6,053 bases of DNA, from assembly GCA_036554605.1 (NCBI GenBank), contig DATBMY010000290.1, forward strand, positions 1-6,053, given 5' to 3'. Below, piece after piece: positions 1 to 5,690 of the stretch. This stretch comes from DATBMY01 sp036554605 (GTDB taxonomy: Bacteria; Acidobacteriota; Blastocatellia; UBA7656). Position numbers and translations under genes: made by a program. Under the pieces are notes generated by a model that made no database searches, was not told where the DNA came from, and saw nothing but the letters and a program-made list of their open reading frames with translations. Position 1 is the stretch's first letter, and each line of letters begins with the position of its first letter.

Positions 1-821
1 GATTGCCCGTCGATCAAATCAGCCAGTTTTTCGCCCGCCTGGAAATGCTTGCCGACCAGTTGCTCCTTGCCTTGCCCCAGAAGGACTATTCCGTCGGCGG
101 GAGACGAGATGGACCACAGCTCTTGTTTTTTATCAAGAGACTGGAGGTCGAGGATCTTCTTTTCTATCTCGATTCGGTTTTGCTCAAGCTCGAATTTAAG
201 CCTGCGTATTTCGTCCGCCTGGCGTCCCTTGAGCATATCGAATTCGTGCTGAAGCTGGGCACCCGATTTCTTAAGCTCTTCTTCTCTTGCTTCCATAAGG
301 CGGTGGCGCAGCCTGGTTTGATCATATTGCCGCTGGCTTATGAGCCCCTGCTTGAAGAGGTATTCCATGCGGCGGACTTCTACTTCCTGCTCATCCTTTT
401 CGGCGGTTGCCGCGCCGATAGAGGTGCTCATCCTGCTTATGGAGTTCAAAGAAGACTGCAATTCGCCCGGGTGCCCGAGCGACTGCAGATAGCTGAGCTT
501 CTGCTCTGTTGCCACGACCTTTTGCTCGAGCTGTTCAAGCGCCAGCTTCTGCTCGCTTATCTGCGCGTCGAGCGAATCGTTAACGATGACGGCAATCATA
601 TCGCCGCGTCTTACCTGCTCGCCCTCTTTCACCCTCAAGTCTTCAACGAATCCGGCGCTCGATACGCGAATGATATGAGAGGTCTGATTATCGACAAAGC
701 CTCCCGCCTCTACCACCTCGTCGATGCGGATGATGAAGGCAAGCAAGAGCAGCACGCTAAAGATCACGGCGAATGCAAGCACGAAGGCTCGAATAAGGCT
801 GATTATTCTGGTGCTTTTCAT
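1..821 (-). CDS. HlyD-family membrane fusion (periplasmic adaptor) protein, 3' end missing
   Basis: The frame stays open from an ATG at 821 to the left edge, giving about 273 residues without a stop, so the C-terminus is lost. It starts MKSTRIISLIRAF, followed by one hydrophobic segment at about residues 8-32, which is a typical uncleaved inner-membrane anchor. Residues about 48-80 (SSAGFVEDLRVKEGEQVRRGD) form the first half of a biotinyl/lipoyl-like domain. A long charged heptad-rich stretch at about 85-235 is the alpha-hairpin coiled coil. SSPADGIVLLGQG and AGEKLADLIDG at about 238-272 are the returning second lipoyl half. The expected beta-barrel lies outside the window. Family members link an inner-membrane ABC, RND or MFS pump to an outer-membrane channel for export of proteins, peptides or small molecules. 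The partner pump is not visible, and the substrate cannot be told. No clear Shine-Dalgarno sequence precedes the ATG; a TTG at 830 is an alternative start. The upstream region carries a copy of the repeated module that also precedes the radical-SAM gene. Confidence 0.88.
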   Translation of the reverse strand, partial: MKSTRIISLIRAFVLAFAVIFSVLLLLAFIIRIDEVVEAGGFVDNQTSHIIRVSSAGFVEDLRVKEGEQVRRGDMIAVIVNDSLDAQISEQKLALEQLEQKVVATEQKLSYLQSLGHPGELQSSLNSISRMSTSIGAATAEKDEQEVEVRRMEYLFKQGLISQRQYDQTRLRHRLMEAREEELKKSGAQLQHEFDMLKGRQADEIRRLKFELEQNRIEIEKKILDLQSLDKKQELWSISSPADGIVLLGQGKEQLVGKHFQAGEKLADLIDGQ

Positions 822-857
822 GGCGGTCAAATATATGGAAACGTTCGCGATGTTATA

Positions 858-873
858 ACCAAATACTATGCCA
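858..873 (-). promoter_or_regulatory. Candidate sigma-54-like -24/-12 promoter upstream of hlyD-like gene
   Basis: The minus strand reads TGGCATAGTATTTGGT. The sigma-54 consensus is TGGCACG-N4-TTGCW. The -24 half TGGCA and the TTG of the -12 half match at the correct spacing, but the normally near-invariant C of the -12 GC pair is G. The site is about 37 bp from the ATG at 821, leaving a leader of about 26 nt if transcription starts 12 bp downstream. The same block occurs at 2956-2971. The adjacent TATAAC could instead be a sigma-70 -10 box, but no good -35 lies 16-18 bp upstream of it. Confidence 0.35.
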
Positions 874-967
874 GTGAATCAGCGTATGCTTGTCTCCGCG
901 CTTGGCCCTCTTCTTCCTTTATTTAATATCGGTCGAGCGCCGCCCGATAGATAAGCCCTGCCGGGTT

Positions 968-989
968 GCTGGATACTACTGTATCCAGC
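968..989. promoter_or_regulatory. Perfect 9-bp palindrome with 4-nt spacer, copy 1
   Basis: GCTGGATAC at 968-976 and GTATCCAGC at 981-989 are exact reverse complements around TACT. No T-run follows on either strand, so this is not a standard intrinsic terminator, although it sits just past the radical-SAM stop codon. A related palindrome lies at the matching place in copy 2 of the module. Its centre is about 119 bp upstream of the candidate -12 element, a usual position for an enhancer-binding activator site; an RNA stem is the alternative. Confidence 0.5.
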
Positions 990-1016
990 GATGGGAACTT
1001 TTCCGGGCAATACGAG

Positions 1017-2891
1017 TCAGCTCAGTTTTGTCATACTCGACCAGACCGTTTCCGACACATACCGTAAGGGCTCGGTCTTTGCCTTTTGCGCGATCTTCGA
1101 TGGGTCGCGGTACGGGAATAACTTATCCGCGAAGTGCGCCTCATGTCTCGATAGGTAAAGCAGCATGTAGCCATCAAACCTGCTCTGCGACATATTGTAT
1201 GGCAGCGATTTAGCCTCTTGCCATCTTCGTTGCGCTTCGAGCGCGAGTTCGCGAGCGCGTGCCTGATTAATGCCGGTTTTCACGTCATAATCGAAAACGA
1301 TCTGTATATCCTGGTCCGGGTCCGGATTGAACGTTACGCCGAATTCCTCCGGCTTCATGTGAACGTATGACCCCCAGGGCAACTGGAAGGGATTGAAACC
1401 GGCCGCCAGTATAAACGGCGCATGCTCGATTATGAAGTTAATCGTGTCGCACGCCTCTTCTTCCGTTTCGGTCGGAAACCCGATTACCAGGGAGATGTAT
1501 GAGCCTATGCCCGCGCGCGAGGTGTTAATAATTCCCTCGCTCATGTATTTCAGGTACGTCCCTTTCATCATCTTATCGAGCACACGCTGGTTGGCCGACT
1601 CCATGCCGAAGAAGATATGACGCAGGCCCGCCTTATAAAGCAGATCGCAAACCTCCGGCGTGAACCCTTTATCAAGCCGGGCCTCGCACATCCACCGAAG
1701 ATTGGTTAGCCCTTCTTCGAGTAGTCGCTTTGCGAGATACCGCAACTGGGCGGGTGAGTGCGTATCATCAGCGATAAAGATATAGGTCTGTTCGCCGTGG
1801 TTATAGCTGGAAATCTTCTTTATGTCTTCGATTATGTTGTCAAGACTTCGACGCCTGAAGCCGTTTTCTTTCTGATGCATCGAAACACAGCAGAAAGCGC
1901 ATTTCGCATAGCAGCCGCGGGAAGTCTGATAGAGATAGACCGGAGCCGGGGCAAGGTACTTGCCATTGAATAAGCCCTGCCATGAGGGGGTAGGAGTCTC
2001 GTTGAGATTCTCCATCTGCCAGGGCCCCCTGACGATCTGTTTATCACGCTTGAAGACTATGTTTCGGACCCGGCCCAGCGATGCTTTTTCCCGCTTTTGC
2101 TCTAGAGCCTGAACAAGCTGTAGCAGGGCCGTCTCGCCCTCGTTAACAATGAGAGTGTCCGAGAATTCGAGCAATGCGTTAACGCCCGCCGGAAAGTGAC
2201 ACAGCCAGGAGACGAAGCTCCCGCCCAGGGTTATGTGAGCAGGCAATCCGGCTTCTTTAATGACGCGGGCAAGCGCCAGGGCGCAGATCAACTGGCTTTC
2301 GTAGGTGATGGAAATCCCGATCAGCGCGGGGGCATAATCTTTGAGCCAGCTCACAACGTGGTCGCGGTAATAACCCACGAAAGGATTGGCCTCATCCGCT
2401 CGGCCGCCTTCGATGATATCTCTCGAATTCTGCAAGCTACGGCTCGGCATCACAAAGTGTCCGGATGCGATCATCGTCGGGTAACTCGCGCTGCTGAGCA
2501 GGTTGTATGCCAAGCCAATTACCCTCTTGGCCCAACCGACCCTCTCGGCGTCGTAGAAATCACTGCTGCGCATCGTGCGCTTGGCCTTCTCGATGTTTTT
2601 AATAACTTGCCGCGAATTCCTTAACGCGTATTCCAGAATATCGAGTATTCTATCCTCGCTGCCGCCGAGGCTGGCGCTCCGGCGCAATTGACCTATCTTC
2701 CGGGCGCCCTCCTCTTCAGCCCTTCTCAGGTAATCCTCAGTCATAAAGTGGTCCAGCGCCTCGATCCCGATGTCCCTTTGCTCAATATCGTTGTAGCCGT
2801 GGGCCCTGAGGAAGGCGCTCAGTACGGGGAGTGCTGAATACGGATGAATGGCGTCAGCCCCTATTGGAGGCGCTAACAAAGCTATCCTCAT
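1017..2891 (-). CDS. Cobalamin-binding-like radical SAM protein, substrate unknown
   Basis: This gene encodes 624 residues when started at ATG 2891. I prefer this start over ATG 2903 because a strong GGAGG lies 5 nt before it, whereas 2903 has none. The core at about 315-525 holds RGCYAKCAFCC, with CxxxCxxC cysteines 327, 331 and 334 for the [4Fe-4S] cluster that cleaves S-adenosylmethionine, followed by FIADD and a GMES strand at about 429-432. The N-terminal half has Rossmann-like pieces (RIALLAPPIG at 2-11, LIGISIT at 190-196, LGGSF at 222-226, VNEGE at 249-253), as in the B12-binding radical SAM superfamily. A DxHxxG histidine ligand motif is not seen, so any cobalamin would be bound base-off or not at all. 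A long charged, mostly helical insertion at about 45-185 separates the first strand from the rest. Members methylate or rearrange unactivated carbons in peptides, lipids, tetrapyrroles or antibiotics; the reaction here cannot be named. The downstream neighbour is an export adaptor, and both genes carry the same upstream module. Confidence 0.88.
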   Translation of the reverse strand: MRIALLAPPIGADAIHPYSALPVLSAFLRAHGYNDIEQRDIGIEALDHFMTEDYLRRAEEEGARKIGQLRRSASLGGSEDRILDILEYALRNSRQVIKNIEKAKRTMRSSDFYDAERVGWAKRVIGLAYNLLSSASYPTMIASGHFVMPSRSLQNSRDIIEGGRADEANPFVGYYRDHVVSWLKDYAPALIGISITYESQLICALALARVIKEAGLPAHITLGGSFVSWLCHFPAGVNALLEFSDTLIVNEGETALLQLVQALEQKREKASLGRVRNIVFKRDKQIVRGPWQMENLNETPTPSWQGLFNGKYLAPAPVYLYQTSRGCYAKCAFCCVSMHQKENGFRRRSLDNIIEDIKKISSYNHGEQTYIFIADDTHSPAQLRYLAKRLLEEGLTNLRWMCEARLDKGFTPEVCDLLYKAGLRHIFFGMESANQRVLDKMMKGTYLKYMSEGIINTSRAGIGSYISLVIGFPTETEEEACDTINFIIEHAPFILAAGFNPFQLPWGSYVHMKPEEFGVTFNPDPDQDIQIVFDYDVKTGINQARARELALEAQRRWQEAKSLPYNMSQSRFDGYMLLYLSRHEAHFADKLFPYRDPSKIAQKAKTEPLRYVSETVWSSMTKLS

Positions 2892-2901
2892 TTCCTCCTC
2901 C
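2892..2901 (-). promoter_or_regulatory. Strong ribosome binding site that decides the radical-SAM start
   Basis: The minus strand reads GGAGGAGGAA directly before ATG 2891, with the first GGAGG at a 5-nt spacing. The upstream in-frame ATG at 2903 overlaps this purine run and has no such site of its own. The first four codons of the longer reading (MEEE) are therefore most likely the Shine-Dalgarno sequence being read as protein. Confidence 0.8.
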
Positions 2902-2955
2902 ATGACTTATGTCATTGGCAGGTCCGCCCTGGCCACATCTCGACGCGAAGTTATA

Positions 2956-2971
2956 ACCAAGTACTATGCCA
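2956..2971 (-). promoter_or_regulatory. Candidate sigma-54-like -24/-12 promoter upstream of radical-SAM gene
   Basis: The minus strand reads TGGCATAGTACTTGGT, differing from the copy at 858-873 at one base, which falls in the N4 spacer of the consensus. It has the same good -24 half (TGGCA) and the same imperfect -12 half (TTGGT instead of TTGCW), followed by TATAAC. A start 12 bp downstream would leave a leader of about 54 nt before ATG 2891. Conservation between copies that differ elsewhere suggests function; the sigma-54 assignment itself is uncertain because of the altered -12 base. Confidence 0.38.
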
Positions 2972-3054
2972 GTCGAGCATTGCTTGCCTGCCTCTGCGCT
3001 TGATCCTTTTCTTTCTTTATTTAATCTCGGATCGGGCTCGACCCATAGTTGAGA

Positions 3055-3088
3055 GTTGCCGGATACATCGGTATCCAGCAATGGCAAC
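3055..3088. promoter_or_regulatory. Palindrome, copy 2, with two alternative pairings
   Basis: GGATAC (3061-3066) and GTATCC (3071-3076) pair around ATCG. The arms can extend as TTGCC with GGCAA of 3077-3081 (one mismatch on the plus strand, a G-U pair in minus-strand RNA). Alternatively GTTGCC (3055-3060) pairs with GGCAAC (3083-3088), looping out AGCAAT. The inner stem corresponds to the palindrome at 968-989, but the four loop bases differ at three positions. The centre is about 111 bp upstream of the candidate -12 element. No T-run follows, so a simple terminator for otsAB is unlikely. Confidence 0.5.
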
Positions 3089-3153
3089 TTCTCTGGTTTC
3101 GTTGATTCTCTTGGCAGTGATGAGGGACCGGACAGGCTGCTGTTTTACGTCGC

Positions 3154-5388
3154 CTATAAGGACGTAGCCCGGCTCCTGCGCGAGCTCGAAATTCCGGAAT
3201 CAGAGCTAAGCAGCTTCTCAAGCAGCCGCCGCGCCGCCGCGGGATCATTGATACGATACCTGGCCCGGCTCGGCTGCGGTCCTACATGTATGGTGAAAGC
3301 CGTGGCCGGGAGCGCGGTGAAGAGGTCTTCATCGGTGCGGTCATCTCCCATCGCAACAACGACCGTTTGAGGTTCGATGGCAGCCACAAGTCGAGAGGCC
3401 ACCGCTCCCTTGTTGATGCCCTGCTGGCGAATCTCGATCACCTTTGACCCGGAGAGCACTTCTACGGGCATACCCGCAATCTCTCTTTCGAGCCCGAGCA
3501 TTAACTTTCTTGATTGAGAAGCCGCGAACTCCGGGTCCGCCATGCGGTAATGCCAGGCGAAGCCCGCGGTCTTCTCTTCGAGCAGAGAGCCGGGAGTCTC
3601 CGCCGTGAATCTTTCAAACAGGGGAAGCAGCTTCTTCTTCCACCCGGGCGGCCCATCAATCGCCGGCCGCCATATATCATCCGAAGCCTTACGCGACCAG
3701 AATCCATGCTCGGCATGGAGACTTACCGGCAGGTCGCCAAACCACCGCTCAAGCGTATCGCGAGAGCGGCCGCTTAAAAGATGCACGTATGTGCCGTCGC
3801 GATTGGCAAGGCTCTTGAGCAACTGCTTCAACTCCGCGTCGGGGGCCGCAAGCTCGGGCGTGCCGGCAAAAGAGACGAGCGTCCCGTCGTAATCGAGCAG
3901 CAATAGCAGCCGGTCCGCGCCGCGCAGCTTTGCAAGCAGGCTTTCAATCTCTTCGGTTGAAGAGACATTGTGTAAGACGACCGCGTTCCCGCTTCGCGTC
4001 GACCTCAAGGCGTCGATGAAGCTTTCAGCCCAGTGAAAGGCATCATATTGCTGAACGCGACGGCGCAGGGCCGACATACGCGCCCGCCGCTCAGCCAGAG
4101 GCATCAACAGCGCCTCTTCGATTGCCGAGGCCACGCGGTCCAGGTCATAAGGATTTACGTGAATCGCCTCGGCCATCTCCGCGGCCGCTCCGGCGAATTC
4201 GGAGAGAATCAAAACGCCGTCCTCATCAACCTGCGAGGCTATATACTCTTTTGCTACCAGGTTCATCCCGTCGCGCAGCGGTGTAACCAGCATAAGGTCG
4301 GCGGCCAGATAAAGCGGAGCCAGATGGCGCTCGGAGAGCGATTGGTAGAGATAGTGTATGGGGACCGAGCTGACCGTCGAGTATGCTCCGTTGATGCGGC
4401 CCACTATCTCGTCAAGCTGCTTGCGCAGTTCGGCATAGGATTGAACCTTGGTGCGCGAAGGGGCAACCACCTGAACCAGACGCACTTTGTTTCTTAGGGC
4501 CGGCTTGCGCTCAAAGAGCCGCTCCAGGGCGAGCATTCGGCGCGCAAGCCCTTTCGTATAATCGAGGCGATCTACGCCGAGAAGCAGTTTTTGATTACCG
4601 GACTTCTCCTTGATGGCCTTCGCCTCCGCGATCACGTTCGGGTCGGCCGCGAGATTGGCAAAGCGAGCGGCATCTATTCCCATAGGAAAGGCGCCCAGGC
4701 GAACCTCTCTGCCGGCTGCTTCAAGCGAGTCCCCGGCGGATTCGATCCCCAGAACGTGGAGCGCGGCGCGGCTGAAATGGCGCAGGTACGAATGCGTGTG
4801 AAAGCCTATAAGGTCTGATCCGAGCATTCCCTTAAGTATCTCTTCGCGCCACGGCAGTATGCGAAAGACTTCCGAAGATGGAAAGGGTATGTGCAGGAAG
4901 AATCCTACTTGCGCGTCCGGTATCATCTCGCGCAGCATACCGGGCACGAGCGCGAGCTGATAATCGTGCACCCATACCATATCGCCCGGCCGGTAATGCT
5001 TAACGGCGGTTTCCGCGAATCTACGGTTTACGTCCCGGTAGGTTTTCCAGTTCTGCCAGGCGTCACGCTGCACCTTATCCGTCAGGTAGTGAAATAGCGG
5101 CCAGAGCACACCGTTAGAGAAGCCTTCGTAATAGCGATTGATTTCAGCCTGCGTGAGATAGAGCGGAATGGTAGAAAGGCCTGCCAGTTCTTTTTCGATG
5201 CGGGCGCGTTCGCCCGCGTCGAAGCGAGAGACATCGCCGGGCCATCCGATCCAGATTGAATCCAACTGCTCGTGAGGCCCGCGCAATCCGGTAGCCAGGC
5301 CTCCAGTCGATTTCATTATGGCGATGTCGCCGCGGTCGAGCTTTATCGTTACGGGGAGCCGGTTCGAAACGATCAGTAGTTTGCCCAT
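3154..5388 (-). CDS. otsAB: Bifunctional trehalose-6-phosphate synthase / trehalose-6-phosphate phosphatase
   Basis: This 744-residue fusion makes trehalose in the cytoplasm. The OtsA domain (about 1-461, GT20) joins glucose from UDP-glucose to glucose-6-phosphate. The OtsB domain (about 490-735, HAD family) removes the phosphate. OtsA residues matching known E. coli active-site positions are all present: SNR with R10, GGL at 29-31, Y87, W96, HDYQ with D142, VDRLDYTKG with R274 and K279, and RDGMNLVAKE with D373 and E381. OtsB shows DYDGT at 499-503 (nucleophile D499, acid/base D501), LSGRS with S539, INKG with K660, and GDDRTDED at 681-688. Both halves therefore look active. A short linker at about 462-492 joins them, and a Ser/Arg-rich tail ends the protein. 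The start MGKLLIVSNRLP matches the family N-terminus; only a weak purine run (GAGAAAG) precedes it. Trehalose serves in osmotic, drying or heat protection. No functional link to the radical-SAM gene downstream is evident. Confidence 0.96.
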   Translation of the reverse strand: MGKLLIVSNRLPVTIKLDRGDIAIMKSTGGLATGLRGPHEQLDSIWIGWPGDVSRFDAGERARIEKELAGLSTIPLYLTQAEINRYYEGFSNGVLWPLFHYLTDKVQRDAWQNWKTYRDVNRRFAETAVKHYRPGDMVWVHDYQLALVPGMLREMIPDAQVGFFLHIPFPSSEVFRILPWREEILKGMLGSDLIGFHTHSYLRHFSRAALHVLGIESAGDSLEAAGREVRLGAFPMGIDAARFANLAADPNVIAEAKAIKEKSGNQKLLLGVDRLDYTKGLARRMLALERLFERKPALRNKVRLVQVVAPSRTKVQSYAELRKQLDEIVGRINGAYSTVSSVPIHYLYQSLSERHLAPLYLAADLMLVTPLRDGMNLVAKEYIASQVDEDGVLILSEFAGAAAEMAEAIHVNPYDLDRVASAIEEALLMPLAERRARMSALRRRVQQYDAFHWAESFIDALRSTRSGNAVVLHNVSSTEEIESLLAKLRGADRLLLLLDYDGTLVSFAGTPELAAPDAELKQLLKSLANRDGTYVHLLSGRSRDTLERWFGDLPVSLHAEHGFWSRKASDDIWRPAIDGPPGWKKKLLPLFERFTAETPGSLLEEKTAGFAWHYRMADPEFAASQSRKLMLGLEREIAGMPVEVLSGSKVIEIRQQGINKGAVASRLVAAIEPQTVVVAMGDDRTDEDLFTALPATAFTIHVGPQPSRARYRINDPAAARRLLEKLLSSDSGISSSRRSRATSL

Positions 5389-5528
5389 ACGTTCGCTTTC
5401 TCAATATCTTGAATGGCGCCTTCCACGGCTCGCTCGCCAAAGGCGGCTTGAACTCTTTATGATAGCACCGGTAAAAGAAGCGGCGCGACCGCGCGATTAC
5501 TCATGCGCGGTAAGTAATTACACTCAGG

Positions 5529-5567
5529 CTATCGAAGCGCGGGCCTGTTGACTCGCGCTGTCGATAG
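5529..5567. promoter_or_regulatory. Long interrupted inverted repeat in the divergent region
   Basis: CTATCGAAGCGCG (5529-5541) pairs completely with CGCGCT-G-TCGATAG (5554-5567), giving 13 base pairs with a single extra G at 5560 and a 12-nt loop. No T-run follows on either strand, so it is not an ordinary terminator. It lies just upstream of a TTGACA hexamer and between divergent genes, which suits an operator for a dimeric regulator or a structured leader element. No factor can be named. Confidence 0.45.
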
Positions 5568-5575
5568 GGCCGGTA

Positions 5576-5604
5576 TTGACAGGCATTCCCGCGCTCAGTA
5601 AGCT
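5576..5604 (+). promoter_or_regulatory. Weak candidate sigma-70 promoter for DUF389 gene
   Basis: A perfect TTGACA (5576-5581) is followed after exactly 17 bp by TAAGCT (5599-5604), which matches only three of six -10 bases. Transcription would start near 5611, with a leader of about 80 nt before ATG 5691. The poor -10 makes this a tentative call. Confidence 0.22.
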
Positions 5605-5690
5605 GCGGAGCGTTGCAAAAGAGCGGGGACCTGGACGCATTCGTTTCTCCTTAACCATTTACCATAAACTTGAAAGCAGAGATTAAGGCA

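Larger units (their letters stand above)
846..1006 (-). repeat. Intergenic repeat module, copy 1 (upstream of hlyD-like gene)
   Basis: This is a diverged duplicate of the segment at about 2944-3096, in the same orientation. On the minus strand the shared parts in order are AAGTTsCCATyGCTGGATAC, GTATCCrGCAAC, ATTAAATAAAG, CAAGCGC and CTGGCATAGTAyTTGGTTATAAC. Hand alignment suggests about three-quarters identity outside one 8-bp length difference in the middle. The copy fills nearly all of the gap between the radical-SAM stop (1017) and the hlyD-like start (821). Substitutions are spread over all three codon positions and this copy has stops in every relevant frame, so it is not coding. The most likely reading is a duplicated promoter or leader region; a small non-autonomous mobile element is the main alternative. 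Confidence 0.8.
2944..3096 (-). repeat. Intergenic repeat module, copy 2 (upstream of radical-SAM gene)
   Basis: This is the second copy of the module described at 846-1006, in the same orientation and in the same place relative to the next gene. It shares the GGATAC-N4-GTATCC palindrome, the ATTAAATAAAG block, CAAGCGC and CTGGCATAGTACTTGGTTATAAC, and is about 8 bp shorter in its middle. It lies between the OtsAB stop (3154) and the radical-SAM start (2891). About 57 bp between the OtsB stop and the module are unrelated to copy 1, so the similarity begins inside the intergenic DNA rather than in the genes. The similarity also stops before either downstream start codon, which fits a duplicated regulatory region. 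Confidence 0.8.
5389..5690. other. Divergent intergenic region between otsAB and DUF389 gene
   Basis: These 302 bp separate two divergently transcribed genes and should contain both promoters. I see no convincing gene in it. The only open frames are shadows and a 15-codon minus-strand ATG frame (5504-5457) without a ribosome binding site. It lacks the repeated module found upstream of the other two minus-strand genes. The notable contents are the hairpin at 5529-5567 and a TTGACA hexamer at 5576. On the otsAB side, TATCAT (minus strand, 5464-5459) could be a -10 box, but no matching -35 is visible. Confidence 0.7.

Noticed and set aside
3..926. A 307-codon plus-strand frame over the hlyD-like gene.
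   Set aside because: Its translation has no recognisable domain, whereas the opposite strand reads as a textbook membrane fusion protein with anchor, lipoyl halves and coiled coil.
968..989. The palindrome after the radical-SAM stop codon as an intrinsic terminator.
   Set aside because: No run of T follows the stem on the minus or plus strand, the GC content of the stem is modest, and a related palindrome is kept in copy 2 about 75 bp past a different gene.
2196..2624. A 142-codon plus-strand frame inside the radical-SAM gene, and similar frames opposite otsAB (for example 4033-4497).
   Set aside because: They are antisense to well-supported coding sequence, show no family motifs and have no upstream signals of their own.
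2854..3087. A 77-codon minus-strand frame with TTG start, spanning module copy 2 and overlapping the radical-SAM start, considered as a precursor peptide.
   Set aside because: The matching frame in copy 1 is broken by stops and a length change, differences between copies fall evenly on all codon positions, no ribosome binding site precedes the TTG, and the frame runs into the radical-SAM gene out of phase.
846..3096. Reading the two module copies plus the gene between them as a composite transposon or CRISPR-like array.
   Set aside because: There is no transposase, the copies are diverged and lack terminal inverted repeats or target duplications, and two copies 2 kb apart do not form an array.
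5457..5504. A 15-residue minus-strand ATG frame upstream of otsAB as a leader peptide.
   Set aside because: No ribosome binding site, no regulatory codon run, and no attenuator structure follows it.
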